Of a stretch of 33,267 nt of DNA, positions 25,233-33,267 are shown piece by piece. Source of the DNA: JAVBPB01 sp031549965 (GTDB taxonomy: Bacteria; Bacillota; Clostridia; Lachnospirales; Lachnospiraceae). The notes beneath the pieces are model-generated. The model did not search any database. It was not told the DNA's origin and was given only the letters and a program-made list of their open reading frames with translations. The stretch lies in NCBI GenBank assembly GCA_031549965.1, contig JAVBPB010000110.1, positions 1 through 33,267 of the forward strand. The letters are read 5' to 3'. The first letter of the stretch is position 1; each line of letters starts with the position of its first letter. Made by a program: the position numbers and the translations under genes.

Positions 25233-26471
25233 ATGGGCGATAAAAGAAATTTTTTAAAAGGTTTATTAATGGGAATATTATGTACTACCCTTGTTTTGGC
25301 TGTAACATTTATAACATTAAAACCCAATATTAATTTTGATGGAGTTTTGGATAATAAGGCTGATACGGCAGATGCGGCAGAAAATAATTCAAATGCAGAA
25401 AATGATAAGATTATACAAAAAATAAATTTATTAAAAGAGATGATAGATAAATATTTTCTTGAAGATGTAGAAGATAAAGATTTGGCTACAGGTATTTACA
25501 AAGGTTTAATTTCAAGCTTAGAAGATCCGTACTCTGCTTACTATACTCAGGAAGAATATAAGGCGGTACTAGCTTCTTCATCAGGAACATATTCAGGAAT
25601 TGGCGTTACAGTTTCACAAAATCCTAGCACAGGCATTATAACAGTAGTAAAACCATTTAAGGAAGGACCCGGATACGAGGCAGGTCTTTTACCGGGAGAC
25701 ATAATATACAAGGTAAATGGTGAAGAGGTTACAGGTCTTGATATTTCAGAGGTTGTATCTCAAATAAAAGGTTTGGAAGGTACAGAAGTAGAAATTTCAG
25801 TAGTAAGGGAAGGTGAATCTGAGCCGGTTGTCTTTACGGTAAAAAGAGAAAAGATTGAAGTTCCTACTATAGAATACGAAATGCTTGATAATAATATAGG
25901 TTATATTTTGGTAAGTGAGTTTGATGAAGTAACCTTGGAGCAGTTTAAAAATGCAGTAAAAGAGTTAGAAAAACAAAAGCAAACAGGCATGATTATTGAT
26001 TTGAGAAACAACCCGGGAGGATTACTTGATGTTGTGGTTGGCATGCTTGATTACATTCTACCAGATGGTATGATCGTTTACACTGAAGACAAAAACGGTA
26101 AGCGTGAAGAATTTAAATCTAAGGATAAAAATGAGTTTAAAAAGCCTTTAGTAGTTTTAATTAATGAAAATAGTGCCAGTGCTTCTGAAATATTTGCCGG
26201 AGCAGTTAAAGACTATAAGGTTGGAACTTTGGTAGGAAAAACTTCCTTTGGAAAAGGTATTGTTCAAAGAATTTTAAAGTTAAATGATGGAACAGCACTT
26301 AAGTTAACAATATCTAAATATTTTACTCCTAACGGTAATAATATTCATAAGATTGGTATAGTTCCTGATATTGAAGTTGATTTGTCAGATGATTTAAAGA
26401 AGAAAGCAATTCTTGAAAAATCAGAAGATACTCAATTACAAAAGGCGATTGAAGTAATTAAAGGGAAATAA
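25233..26471 (+). CDS. C-terminal processing peptidase (S41, CtpA/CtpB family)
   Basis: The 412-residue protease has an N-terminal membrane anchor or signal (LLMGILCTTLVLAVTFITL, about 11-29). A PDZ domain follows (about 115-195, YSGIGVTVSQNP and GLLPGDIIYKVNGEEV), then the S41 core. The catalytic Ser lies in ENSASASEIFAGA (about residues 312-324) and the Lys in VGKTSFGKG. DLRNNPGG is the expected oxyanion-region strand. GGAG supports the ATG. In Bacillus the relative CtpB lies beside ftsEX and acts in sporulation signalling. Here it could also regulate the neighbouring hydrolase by proteolysis, which is inference. A terminator follows. Confidence 0.92.
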   Translation: MGDKRNFLKGLLMGILCTTLVLAVTFITLKPNINFDGVLDNKADTADAAENNSNAENDKIIQKINLLKEMIDKYFLEDVEDKDLATGIYKGLISSLEDPYSAYYTQEEYKAVLASSSGTYSGIGVTVSQNPSTGIITVVKPFKEGPGYEAGLLPGDIIYKVNGEEVTGLDISEVVSQIKGLEGTEVEISVVREGESEPVVFTVKREKIEVPTIEYEMLDNNIGYILVSEFDEVTLEQFKNAVKELEKQKQTGMIIDLRNNPGGLLDVVVGMLDYILPDGMIVYTEDKNGKREEFKSKDKNEFKKPLVVLINENSASASEIFAGAVKDYKVGTLVGKTSFGKGIVQRILKLNDGTALKLTISKYFTPNGNNIHKIGIVPDIEVDLSDDLKKKAILEKSEDTQLQKAIEVIKGK

Positions 26472-26478
26472 TAATAAA

Positions 26479-26513
26479 GGTAGGGGCTTACTTAAAATTA
26501 GTCCCTATCTTTT
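26479..26513 (+). terminator. Intrinsic terminator after ctp gene
   Basis: GGTAGGGGCT (26479-26488) pairs with AGTCCCTATC (26500-26509), including two G-U pairs, and T4 follows. It starts 8 nt after the stop codon and ends the fts-ctp unit. Confidence 0.75.
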
Positions 26514-26677
26514 AAATATTTTAATATATTAATTGATTCAAGATATAGTATTTAAACAAAATCTATTATATATTTAATTGCAAAATATTTATTTAGTGCA
26601 TCTTTAAACAAACGGCTGTTTAGAAAACAAAAATAATTCTGATATAATATATAGTAGTTATAAGAACAATTGAACGC

Positions 26678-26689
26678 GAACAATTGTTC
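26678..26689. promoter_or_regulatory. LexA (SOS) box upstream of uvrB
   Basis: GAAC-AATT-GTTC is a perfect match to the Gram-positive LexA/DinR core GAACN4GTTC, preceded by C as in CGAAC. A further half site, GAACAATTGAAC, overlaps the left flank at 26664-26675. The box lies about 70 nt upstream of uvrB, between two candidate promoters, as expected for a damage-inducible uvrBA operon. Confidence 0.88.
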
Positions 26690-26697
26690 TTTTTGTC

Positions 26698-26726
26698 TGG
26701 ACTTTTTAAACATAATATGATATAAT
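26698..26726 (+). promoter_or_regulatory. Candidate proximal uvrB promoter
   Basis: TGGACT (26698-26703) and a perfect TATAAT (26721-26726) are 17 nt apart and lie just downstream of the LexA box. A second TATAAT at 26643-26648, with TTTAGA 18 nt upstream of it, is a distal alternative with the LexA box about 30 nt downstream. Confidence 0.55.
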
Positions 26727-26760
26727 CTTACTAATAATAGTCACAATTGGAGGCGAACAG

Positions 26761-28749
26761 ATGGACCAGTTCAAACTACAGGCACCATTCCAGCCAACGG
26801 GCGATCAGCCCCAGGCTATAGAAGAATTAGTAAAAGGTTTTAAAGAAGGTAATCAATTCCAGACCCTTCTTGGAGTTACAGGCTCAGGAAAAACCTTTTC
26901 TATGGCAAATGTCATACAGGCATTGCAAAAACCTACATTAATTATTGCACATAATAAAACTTTAGCGGCCCAGTTATATGGAGAATTTAAAGAGATGTTT
27001 CCTGATAACGCAGTAGAATATTTTGTATCCTACTATGACTATTATCAGCCAGAGGCATATGTACCGTCAACGGATACTTATATTGAGAAGGATTCTGCAA
27101 TTAATGATGAAATTGATAAACTCAGACATTCAGCCACAGCCGCCCTTTCGGAAAGAAAGGATGTTATAATTGTAGCATCAGTGTCATGTATATATGGACT
27201 TGGTAGCCCAATAGATTATCAGGAGATGGTTATTTCCTTAAGGCCTGGTATGATAAGGGACAGAGATAGTATTCTTCGTAAACTAGTTGAAATCCAGTTT
27301 ACAAGGAATGATTTGGACTTTAAGAGGGGAAGTTTTAGAGTCAGAGGAGATGTTGTTGAGATTTTTCCTGCAACTTCAGACGATGTAGCCATAAGGGTAG
27401 AATTTTTTGGAGATGAGATTGACAGAATTACCGAAATAGATGTTTTAACAGGAGAAATTAAATGTCTCCTTGAGCATATTGCAATATTTCCTGCATCGCA
27501 CTATGTAGTATCCCCAGAAAAATTAGAAATAGCAATAGGTAAAATAGAAGAAGAATTAAAAGAAAGAATAGTTTATTTTAAAAGTGAAGATAAATTATTA
27601 GAAGCACAGCGTATCTCTGAGAGAACTAATTTTGATATTGAGATGCTTAGAGAAACCGGTTTTTGTTCAGGTATTGAAAACTACTCAAGACATATGGCGG
27701 GATTAGAGCCGGGTAGTACGCCAAATACCCTGATTGATTATTTTGGGGATGAATTTCTGATTATAGTTGATGAATCTCATATAACCATACCTCAAGTAAG
27801 AGGAATGTATGCAGGAGACCAGTCTCGTAAAGCAACTCTTATTGATTTTGGTTTTAGACTTCCTTCAGCAAAGGATAACAGGCCTCTTAATTTTACCGAA
27901 TTTGAAAGTAAGATTGACCAGATGATGTTTGTATCTGCTACCCCATCAGTATACGAAGCTGAACATGAATTAATGAGGGTAGAACAGATAATAAGACCAA
28001 CAGGATTACTTGACCCTCAAATTACGGTTAAACCTGTAGAAGGTCAAATTGACGACTTAGTTACTCAGGTTAATATAGAAGTCGAAAAAGGCAATAAAAT
28101 ACTAGTTACAACCTTGACTAAAAGAATGGCAGAAGATTTAACCGATTATATGAGAGAGGTTGGAACAAGAGTAAAATATTTACATTCAGATATTGATACT
28201 CTGGAGCGTTCAGAAATTATTAGAAATATGCGACTTAATGTATTTGATGTACTTGTTGGAATCAATCTTTTAAGAGAAGGACTAGATATACCAGAGATAA
28301 CTTTGGTAGCAATATTAGATGCAGACAAAGAAGGCTTCCTTCGTTCAGAAACTTCACTAATTCAAACAGTAGGACGAGCTGCCAGAAATTCTGAGGGAAG
28401 GGTTATTATGTATGCTGATAAGATCACTGATTCCATGAACAAGGCAATATCTGAAACCAATCGAAGAAGGCAAATTCAGCAACAATATAATGAAGAACAT
28501 GGAATAACTCCAACTACTATACAGAAAAAAGTCAGAGACTTAATAAGTATTTCAAAGGCTGCTCAAAGAGATATATCAGAAATTGACAAAGACATAGAAT
28601 CTATGAGTAAAAAAGAATTAACAGCATTAATATCAAAATTAACTAAAAAGATGCATACAGCGGCGGCTGAATTAAACTTTGAAGCAGCAGCAGAATTAAG
28701 AGACAAACTAGTAGAACTTAAAAAACAATTACATGAAATAGACTCGTAA
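26761..28749 (+). CDS. uvrB: Excinuclease ABC subunit B
   Basis: The 662-residue helicase-like subunit loads at lesions with UvrA and recruits UvrC for nucleotide excision repair. The P-loop GVTGSGKT (about residue 40), the beta-hairpin region YYDYYQPEAYVP, the DESH box (IIVDESHITIPQ), motif VATP-like FVSATPS and the VI motif QTVGRAARN are present. A C-terminal UVR domain (ELRDKLVELKKQ) binds UvrC. Length is normal. GGAGG about 7 nt upstream supports the ATG. It lies behind a LexA box and 14 nt ahead of uvrA, forming an operon. Confidence 0.98.
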   Translation: MDQFKLQAPFQPTGDQPQAIEELVKGFKEGNQFQTLLGVTGSGKTFSMANVIQALQKPTLIIAHNKTLAAQLYGEFKEMFPDNAVEYFVSYYDYYQPEAYVPSTDTYIEKDSAINDEIDKLRHSATAALSERKDVIIVASVSCIYGLGSPIDYQEMVISLRPGMIRDRDSILRKLVEIQFTRNDLDFKRGSFRVRGDVVEIFPATSDDVAIRVEFFGDEIDRITEIDVLTGEIKCLLEHIAIFPASHYVVSPEKLEIAIGKIEEELKERIVYFKSEDKLLEAQRISERTNFDIEMLRETGFCSGIENYSRHMAGLEPGSTPNTLIDYFGDEFLIIVDESHITIPQVRGMYAGDQSRKATLIDFGFRLPSAKDNRPLNFTEFESKIDQMMFVSATPSVYEAEHELMRVEQIIRPTGLLDPQITVKPVEGQIDDLVTQVNIEVEKGNKILVTTLTKRMAEDLTDYMREVGTRVKYLHSDIDTLERSEIIRNMRLNVFDVLVGINLLREGLDIPEITLVAILDADKEGFLRSETSLIQTVGRAARNSEGRVIMYADKITDSMNKAISETNRRRQIQQQYNEEHGITPTTIQKKVRDLISISKAAQRDISEIDKDIESMSKKELTALISKLTKKMHTAAAELNFEAAAELRDKLVELKKQLHEIDS

Positions 28750-28763
28750 AACAGAGGTGCAAA

Positions 28764-31601
28764 ATGTCAGATAAAAAACAATATATTAAGATAAAGGGTG
28801 CTAAGGAGCATAATTTAAAAAACATTTCGGTTAACATTCCAAGAAATGAGTTTGTGGTATTAACAGGATTAAGCGGTTCAGGAAAGTCTTCCTTGGCATT
28901 TGACACAATTTATGCAGAAGGTCAAAGAAGATATATGGAATCATTATCTTCTTATGCAAGACAATTCTTAGGTCAAATGGAAAAACCAGATGTAGAGAAT
29001 ATTGAAGGACTTTCTCCGGCAATTTCAATAGATCAAAAGTCAACTAACAGAAATCCCCGTTCTACAGTAGGAACAGTTACTGAAATTTATGATTATTTGC
29101 GTTTATTATATGCAAGAATTGGAATACCTCATTGTCCAAAATGTGGTAAAGAAATAAAAAAGCAAACAGTTGATCAAATGGTAGATGATATAATGAAACT
29201 ATCAGAAGGTACAAAATTTCAATTGTTAGCTCCGGTTGTAAGAGGCAGAAAAGGTGAACACAGTAAAATATTTGAACAGGCAAAAAAGAGCGGTTATGTT
29301 AGGGCAATGGTTGATGGTAATTTATATGAATTATCAGAAGAAATAAAACTAGATAAAAATAAAAAACATAACATAGAAATCATTATTGACAGATTAGCTG
29401 TACGTGATGGTATAGAAAAAAGACTTTCTGATTCAATCGAAACAGTTATGCATCTATCGGAGGGATTAATGATTGTTGATGTAATAGACGGAGAAAAGAT
29501 GAACTTTAGCCAAAGCTTTTCTTGTCCAGATTGTGGAATAAGTATAGAAGAAATTGAACCAAGAATTTTCTCATTTAATAATCCATTTGGAGCATGTCCG
29601 GTTTGCCATGGTATAGGCATAAAGATGGAGTTTGCCGAAGAACTAATTATTCCAGACTCCTCACTTAGTATAGCACAAGGAGCTATAGCAGCAATGGGAT
29701 GGCAGTCAGCAACAGATCCTTCCAGTTATACAGGATGTATTTTAGAGGCACTTTCCAAGGAATATAAATTTGACTTACATGCACCGTATGAGTCGTACTC
29801 TGATGAGGTAAAAGACATGCTTTTCAACGGTACTAATGGTGTATCTGTAAAAGTACACTATAAAGGAATGCGTGGTGAAGGGGTTTATGACGTAGAATTC
29901 GAAGGCTTAATTAAAAATTTACAAAGAAGATACAGGGAAACCTCTTCAGATAGTCAAAAGCAGGAGTATGAAAGCTTTATGCATACAACTCCATGTACAG
30001 AATGTAGCGGAAGAAGACTTAAAAAAGAAGCTTTGGCAGTTACTGTTGGAGGTAAGAACATACATGAAATGAGTATTTTTTCTTTAAAAATTTTATACGA
30101 TTTCGTTAATAATTTAGACTTAAGCCCTATGCATTTTAAAATAGGAGAACAGGTATTAAAGGAAATTATTGCAAGAATAGGTTTTTTAATAGATGTGGGA
30201 CTAGATTATTTAACGTTAGCCCGTGCCACAGGATCTTTATCGGGAGGAGAGGCTCAAAGAATCAGACTTGCAACCCAGATTGGATCAGGGCTGGTTGGAG
30301 TTGCATATATTTTAGATGAGCCTAGTATCGGACTTCATCAAAGGGATAACGATAAACTATTAAAAACTTTAAATAATCTGCGTGATTTAGGCAATACCTT
30401 AATTGTAGTAGAGCACGATGAAGATACTATGTTTGCAGCAGATCACATAATTGATATAGGCCCTGGAGCAGGTGAACATGGCGGTCAGGTAATTGCAGAA
30501 GGTACAGCAGAAGAAATTATGAAAATTCCTGAATCCATAACAGGGGCGTACTTAAGTGGAAGGATTAAAATACCAGTTCCCGATTCAAGAAGAGAACCTA
30601 CCGGCTTTTTAACAATTAAAGGTGCTAAGGAAAATAATTTAAAAAATATAGATGTAGACATACCCCTAGGTATTATGACCTGTGTTACAGGAGTATCCGG
30701 CTCGGGAAAAAGTTCTTTGATTAATGAGATCTTATATAAAAGATTATCAAGAGATTTAAACCGTTCAAGATGTATTCCAGGAAAACATCTTGACATTATT
30801 GGATTAGATAGTCTTGATAAGGTAATTAACATCGACCAGTCACCAATAGGAAGAACTCCAAGATCTAATCCTGCCACCTATACAGGAGTGTTTGATCAAA
30901 TCAGGGATCTTTTTGCAACAACTGCCGATGCCAAAGCTAAAGGCTACAAAAAAGGAAGATTCAGCTTTAACATAAAAGGTGGCAGATGTGAAGCATGTTC
31001 TGGAGATGGTATATTAAAGATTGAGATGAACTTCCTACCAGATGTTTATGTTCCATGTGAAGTATGTGGAGGAAAACGATATAATAGAGAAACCTTGGAA
31101 GTTAAATATAAAGGTAAGAGTATTTATGATGTCTTAGATATGACAGTTGAGGAAGCTGTAAAATTCTTTGAGAATATTCCAAATATTAAGCGTAAAATGG
31201 AAACTTTAAATGATGTAGGATTATCATATATCAGGTTAGGACAACCATCCACGACCCTTTCCGGCGGTGAAGCACAAAGAATTAAACTGGCAACAGAGCT
31301 TAGCAAAAGAAGTACAGGAAAGACAATTTATATACTAGATGAGCCAACCACTGGACTACATTTTGCTGACGTTCATAAATTAATTGAGATTTTAAGACGC
31401 CTATCCGAAGGGGGCAATACAGTTGTTATAATTGAACATAATCTGGAGGTTATTAAAACTGCTGACTTTATAATTGATATTGGACCAGAAGGCGGAGACA
31501 AAGGCGGAAAAGTTATTGCTAGGGGAACCCCAGAAGAAATAGCAAATAATAAAAAATCATATACAGGTTATTACGTGGAAAAGTGCTTAAATAGCAGGTA
31601 G
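28764..31601 (+). CDS. uvrA: Excinuclease ABC subunit A
   Basis: The 945-residue damage-recognition ATPase has two ABC modules. Walker A motifs are GLSGSGKSS near the N-terminus and GVSGSGKSS in the second half. The signatures SLSGGEAQRIRLA and TLSGGEAQRIKLA and both Walker B segments (ILDEPSIGLHQRD, ILDEPTTGLH) are intact. Zinc sites include CPDCG...CPVCHG and CEACSGDG...CEVCGGKR. The length is that of normal UvrA. AGAGGTG about 5 nt upstream supports the ATG. It is co-transcribed with uvrB. Confidence 0.98.
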   Translation: MSDKKQYIKIKGAKEHNLKNISVNIPRNEFVVLTGLSGSGKSSLAFDTIYAEGQRRYMESLSSYARQFLGQMEKPDVENIEGLSPAISIDQKSTNRNPRSTVGTVTEIYDYLRLLYARIGIPHCPKCGKEIKKQTVDQMVDDIMKLSEGTKFQLLAPVVRGRKGEHSKIFEQAKKSGYVRAMVDGNLYELSEEIKLDKNKKHNIEIIIDRLAVRDGIEKRLSDSIETVMHLSEGLMIVDVIDGEKMNFSQSFSCPDCGISIEEIEPRIFSFNNPFGACPVCHGIGIKMEFAEELIIPDSSLSIAQGAIAAMGWQSATDPSSYTGCILEALSKEYKFDLHAPYESYSDEVKDMLFNGTNGVSVKVHYKGMRGEGVYDVEFEGLIKNLQRRYRETSSDSQKQEYESFMHTTPCTECSGRRLKKEALAVTVGGKNIHEMSIFSLKILYDFVNNLDLSPMHFKIGEQVLKEIIARIGFLIDVGLDYLTLARATGSLSGGEAQRIRLATQIGSGLVGVAYILDEPSIGLHQRDNDKLLKTLNNLRDLGNTLIVVEHDEDTMFAADHIIDIGPGAGEHGGQVIAEGTAEEIMKIPESITGAYLSGRIKIPVPDSRREPTGFLTIKGAKENNLKNIDVDIPLGIMTCVTGVSGSGKSSLINEILYKRLSRDLNRSRCIPGKHLDIIGLDSLDKVINIDQSPIGRTPRSNPATYTGVFDQIRDLFATTADAKAKGYKKGRFSFNIKGGRCEACSGDGILKIEMNFLPDVYVPCEVCGGKRYNRETLEVKYKGKSIYDVLDMTVEEAVKFFENIPNIKRKMETLNDVGLSYIRLGQPSTTLSGGEAQRIKLATELSKRSTGKTIYILDEPTTGLHFADVHKLIEILRRLSEGGNTVVIIEHNLEVIKTADFIIDIGPEGGDKGGKVIARGTPEEIANNKKSYTGYYVEKCLNSR

Positions 31602-31689
31602 ATATTTATTAATTAAGACTTTCGGCTAAATCATACAAAAATTATTTAGTTTGTTTTGTAATGTTGTCTATTTTTTTGTAAAAAACTTT

Positions 31690-31718
31690 TTGCAAATTAT
31701 GGTAGAATAAAGTATAAT
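31690..31718 (+). promoter_or_regulatory. Sigma-A promoter of guaA
   Basis: TTGCAA at 31690-31695 and TATAAT at 31713-31718 are separated by 17 nt. The leader would be about 50 nt, too short for a purine riboswitch. Confidence 0.7.
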
Positions 31719-31773
31719 TTTAGAGTATCAATAAGTTGTATATGTAAATAAATTACAAATTTGGAGGTTGCAC

Positions 31774-33021
31774 ATGAAGAACGAAATGGTCTTAATTCTT
31801 GACTTTGGAGGTCTTAGAACCCAATTATTGGCAAGAACAATTAGAAACTTTAAAATTTATTGTGAAATACTACCTTACAATGCTTCTATTGACAAAATAA
31901 AGGCAACAAATGCAAAAGGTATCATCACAACAGAATGCTCCAACAATAATGATTTACAGTGTGATGAAGAAGTCTTTAAAATTGGAGTCCCTGTCCTGAA
32001 ATTAGACACTAATGAAGAATCTACAAACAAGCTTCATCAATTCTTATTTGATACATGTAAATGTTCAGGCGATTGGGAAATTTCTGCTTTTGTAGATAAT
32101 GCCATTGCTTCAATTAAGGAAACTGTGGGAGATAAAACAGTTCTTTGTGCACTATCTGGCGGAGTAGATTCAACTGTATTGGCAGTTATGCTTCACAAAG
32201 CAATTGGTAAGCAACTAACATGTATATTTGTTGATCATGGACTTATGAGAAAGTTTGAGCCAGAACAGGTTGAAACAGTGTTTAGAGAACAATTTGATAT
32301 GAATCTGATTAAAGTTGATGCAGAAGAAAGATTCCTAAGCAGATTATCAGGTGTTAATGATCCAGAACAAAAACGTAAGATTATAGGTGAAGAGTTTATT
32401 CGAGTATTTGAAGAAGAAGCCAAGAAAATTGGGGTGGTTGACTTTTTAGCTCAAGGAACGATTTATCCTGATATTATAGAAAGTGGTATTGGCGGAGCGG
32501 TAGTTAAAAGTCATCATAATGTAGGTGGACTTCCTGAACATGTGGATTTCAAAGAATTAATTGAGCCTTTAAGAAATCTTTTTAAAGACGAAGTTCGTGC
32601 TGCTGGTGAAATATTAGGTATCCCATCAGATATGGTTTGGAGACAACCTTTCCCAGGACCAGGTCTTGGTGTTCGTGTAATAGGTGCAATTACAAAAGAA
32701 AGACTTGATATTTTAAGAGATGCAGATTACATTTTTAGAGAAGAGATTGCAAAAGCTAAGTTGGATAGAGAGATTAGCCAGTACTTTGCAGTAATTACTG
32801 ATATGAAAAGCGTTGGGGTTACGAAAGAAGCAAGAACATATGATTATACAATTGCACTTCGTGCAGTAAAAACAACTGATTTTATGACAGCAGAATGGGT
32901 GAAGGTGCCTTATGAAGTGCTGGAGATTGCTTCTAAGAGGATTTGCGAGGAAGTTAATAGAGTTAATAGAGTTGTGTATGATATAACTAGTAAGCCACCA
33001 GCTACTATCGAGTTTGAATAA
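31774..33021 (+). CDS. guaA: GMP synthase with truncated, catalytically dead glutaminase domain
   Basis: The protein (415 residues) converts XMP to GMP. The ATP-pyrophosphatase and dimerisation part is complete: CSGDWEISAFVDNAI, P-loop LSGGVDS (about residue 128), VDHGLMRK, QGTIYPDIIESG, KSHHNVGGLP, WRQPFPGPGLGVRV and the C-terminus ITSKPPATIEFE. The N-terminal amidotransferase region is only about 95 residues against about 190. It keeps the LILDFGG start and GVPVL strand, then jumps to LHQFLFD. The nucleophile loop (GxCxGxQ) and the HxE pair are absent. It should use free ammonia or a separate glutaminase. The ATG at 31774 follows GGAGG by 6 nt. A strong terminator follows. Confidence 0.93.
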   Translation: MKNEMVLILDFGGLRTQLLARTIRNFKIYCEILPYNASIDKIKATNAKGIITTECSNNNDLQCDEEVFKIGVPVLKLDTNEESTNKLHQFLFDTCKCSGDWEISAFVDNAIASIKETVGDKTVLCALSGGVDSTVLAVMLHKAIGKQLTCIFVDHGLMRKFEPEQVETVFREQFDMNLIKVDAEERFLSRLSGVNDPEQKRKIIGEEFIRVFEEEAKKIGVVDFLAQGTIYPDIIESGIGGAVVKSHHNVGGLPEHVDFKELIEPLRNLFKDEVRAAGEILGIPSDMVWRQPFPGPGLGVRVIGAITKERLDILRDADYIFREEIAKAKLDREISQYFAVITDMKSVGVTKEARTYDYTIALRAVKTTDFMTAEWVKVPYEVLEIASKRICEEVNRVNRVVYDITSKPPATIEFE

Positions 33022-33031
33022 CGGACATTTT

Positions 33032-33070
33032 GACTGGAAGCCAAGTAAAATAAATGGCTTCCAGTCTTTT
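33032..33070 (+). terminator. Intrinsic terminator of guaA
   Basis: GACTGGAAGCCA (33032-33043) and TGGCTTCCAGTC (33055-33066) form a perfect 12-bp stem, followed by T4 and a T-rich tail. Confidence 0.92.
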
Positions 33071-33157
33071 GCTTTTGCTCGTGACACTAATATGACACTG
33101 AGATTAAAGATTGTACTTTTCATACTGGTGGTTTGTCAACACTTATTTATACAATTT

Positions 33158-33267
33158 TTATTCGGACATAGTTGTTTGTACTTCGCTTATATCTATTGCA
33201 ATTTTATTCTCTTTGTCAGTATAATTATTTGCTTTGCTCAATCTATATTCTATTGGTGACATGTTAT
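33158..33267 (-). CDS. C-terminal end of an IS3-family-like transposase (partial)
   Basis: On the minus strand an open frame enters from the right edge and reads NMSPIEYRLSKANNY, ending at a TAA (33158-33160). An (M/T)SPxEYR segment near the C-terminus is typical of IS3/IS150-type integrase-core transposases. Only about 36 codons are in the window, so the call rests on this motif. The end of the insertion sequence should lie between 33070 and 33158, next to the guaA terminator. Confidence 0.6.
   Translation of the reverse strand, partial: NMSPIEYRLSKANNYTDKENKIAIDISEVQTTMSE

Noticed and set aside
31602..31773. Purine riboswitch upstream of guaA
   Set aside because: The promoter at 31690-31718 leaves a leader of only about 50 nt, and no conserved riboswitch loops are visible.
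33014..33259. 81-codon + strand frame overlapping the guaA end
   Set aside because: It overlaps the guaA 3' end, runs through its strong terminator and opposes a better-supported minus-strand transposase tail. It has no ribosome-binding site and its hydrophobic composition is typical of antisense reading.

Overview
The window looks like chromosome from a low-GC, anaerobic, Gram-positive member of the Clostridia, most like Lachnospiraceae. The base composition is strongly AT-rich, Shine-Dalgarno sites are strong (GGAGG, GAGGTG), and TTG and GTG starts are common. The ftsE-ftsX-peptidoglycan hydrolase-ctpA-uvrB-uvrA order is conserved in Firmicutes, and the CD3324-type and DUF3795 proteins fit the same group. 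The assignment to Lachnospiraceae is inference from gene content, not from a database search. No rRNA, tRNA or CRISPR array was seen.

Bases 1-3600 are accessory. A cut-off gene end is followed by three transferases of the kinds that modify aminoglycosides: an ANT(6)-like nucleotidyltransferase, an APH-fold kinase fused to a CD3324-type helix-turn-helix domain, and a GNAT acetyltransferase. They abut the 5'-truncated tail of an Ig-like surface protein whose intact relative lies at 12434-13843. Bases 3600-7480 hold a large secreted multidomain alpha-amylase on the minus strand, with a cre-like site in its promoter. Bases 7480-14860 are a loose series of single genes: S66 peptidase, histidine phosphatase, Cys-rich DUF3795 protein, SPL-type radical SAM protein, an RsgA GTPase with a structured leader, a secreted kelch propeller protein, and a short-chain reductase.

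Bases 15060-17960 form an operon of a LytR_C protein with a degenerate LCP-like region, a divergent TagA/WecG-type protein and a YitT membrane protein. An orphan MsmX/UgpC-type sugar-importer ATPase follows at 18206 and may serve maltodextrin uptake together with the amylase. Bases 20950-33021 are core genes: a CdaR/PucR-type regulator, ftsEX with an active-looking M23 hydrolase, a C-terminal processing protease, uvrB and uvrA behind a LexA box, and a GMP synthase that has lost most of its glutaminase domain. The right edge enters an IS3-like transposase.

The most unusual content is a family of intergenic hairpin elements. Elements at 13888-14102 (A) and 20448-20659 (B) have identical geometry: 35-bp arms, a 94-nt interior and conserved inner cores. 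Their arm sequences are unrelated to each other, yet perfectly self-complementary within each copy. A third element at 19372-19672 (C) shares the outer ends but has 79-bp arms and another core, and a half copy of C abuts B. C and B bracket a small lipoprotein-like gene. The second notable item is the GMP synthase without the catalytic Cys/His/Glu of its amidotransferase domain.
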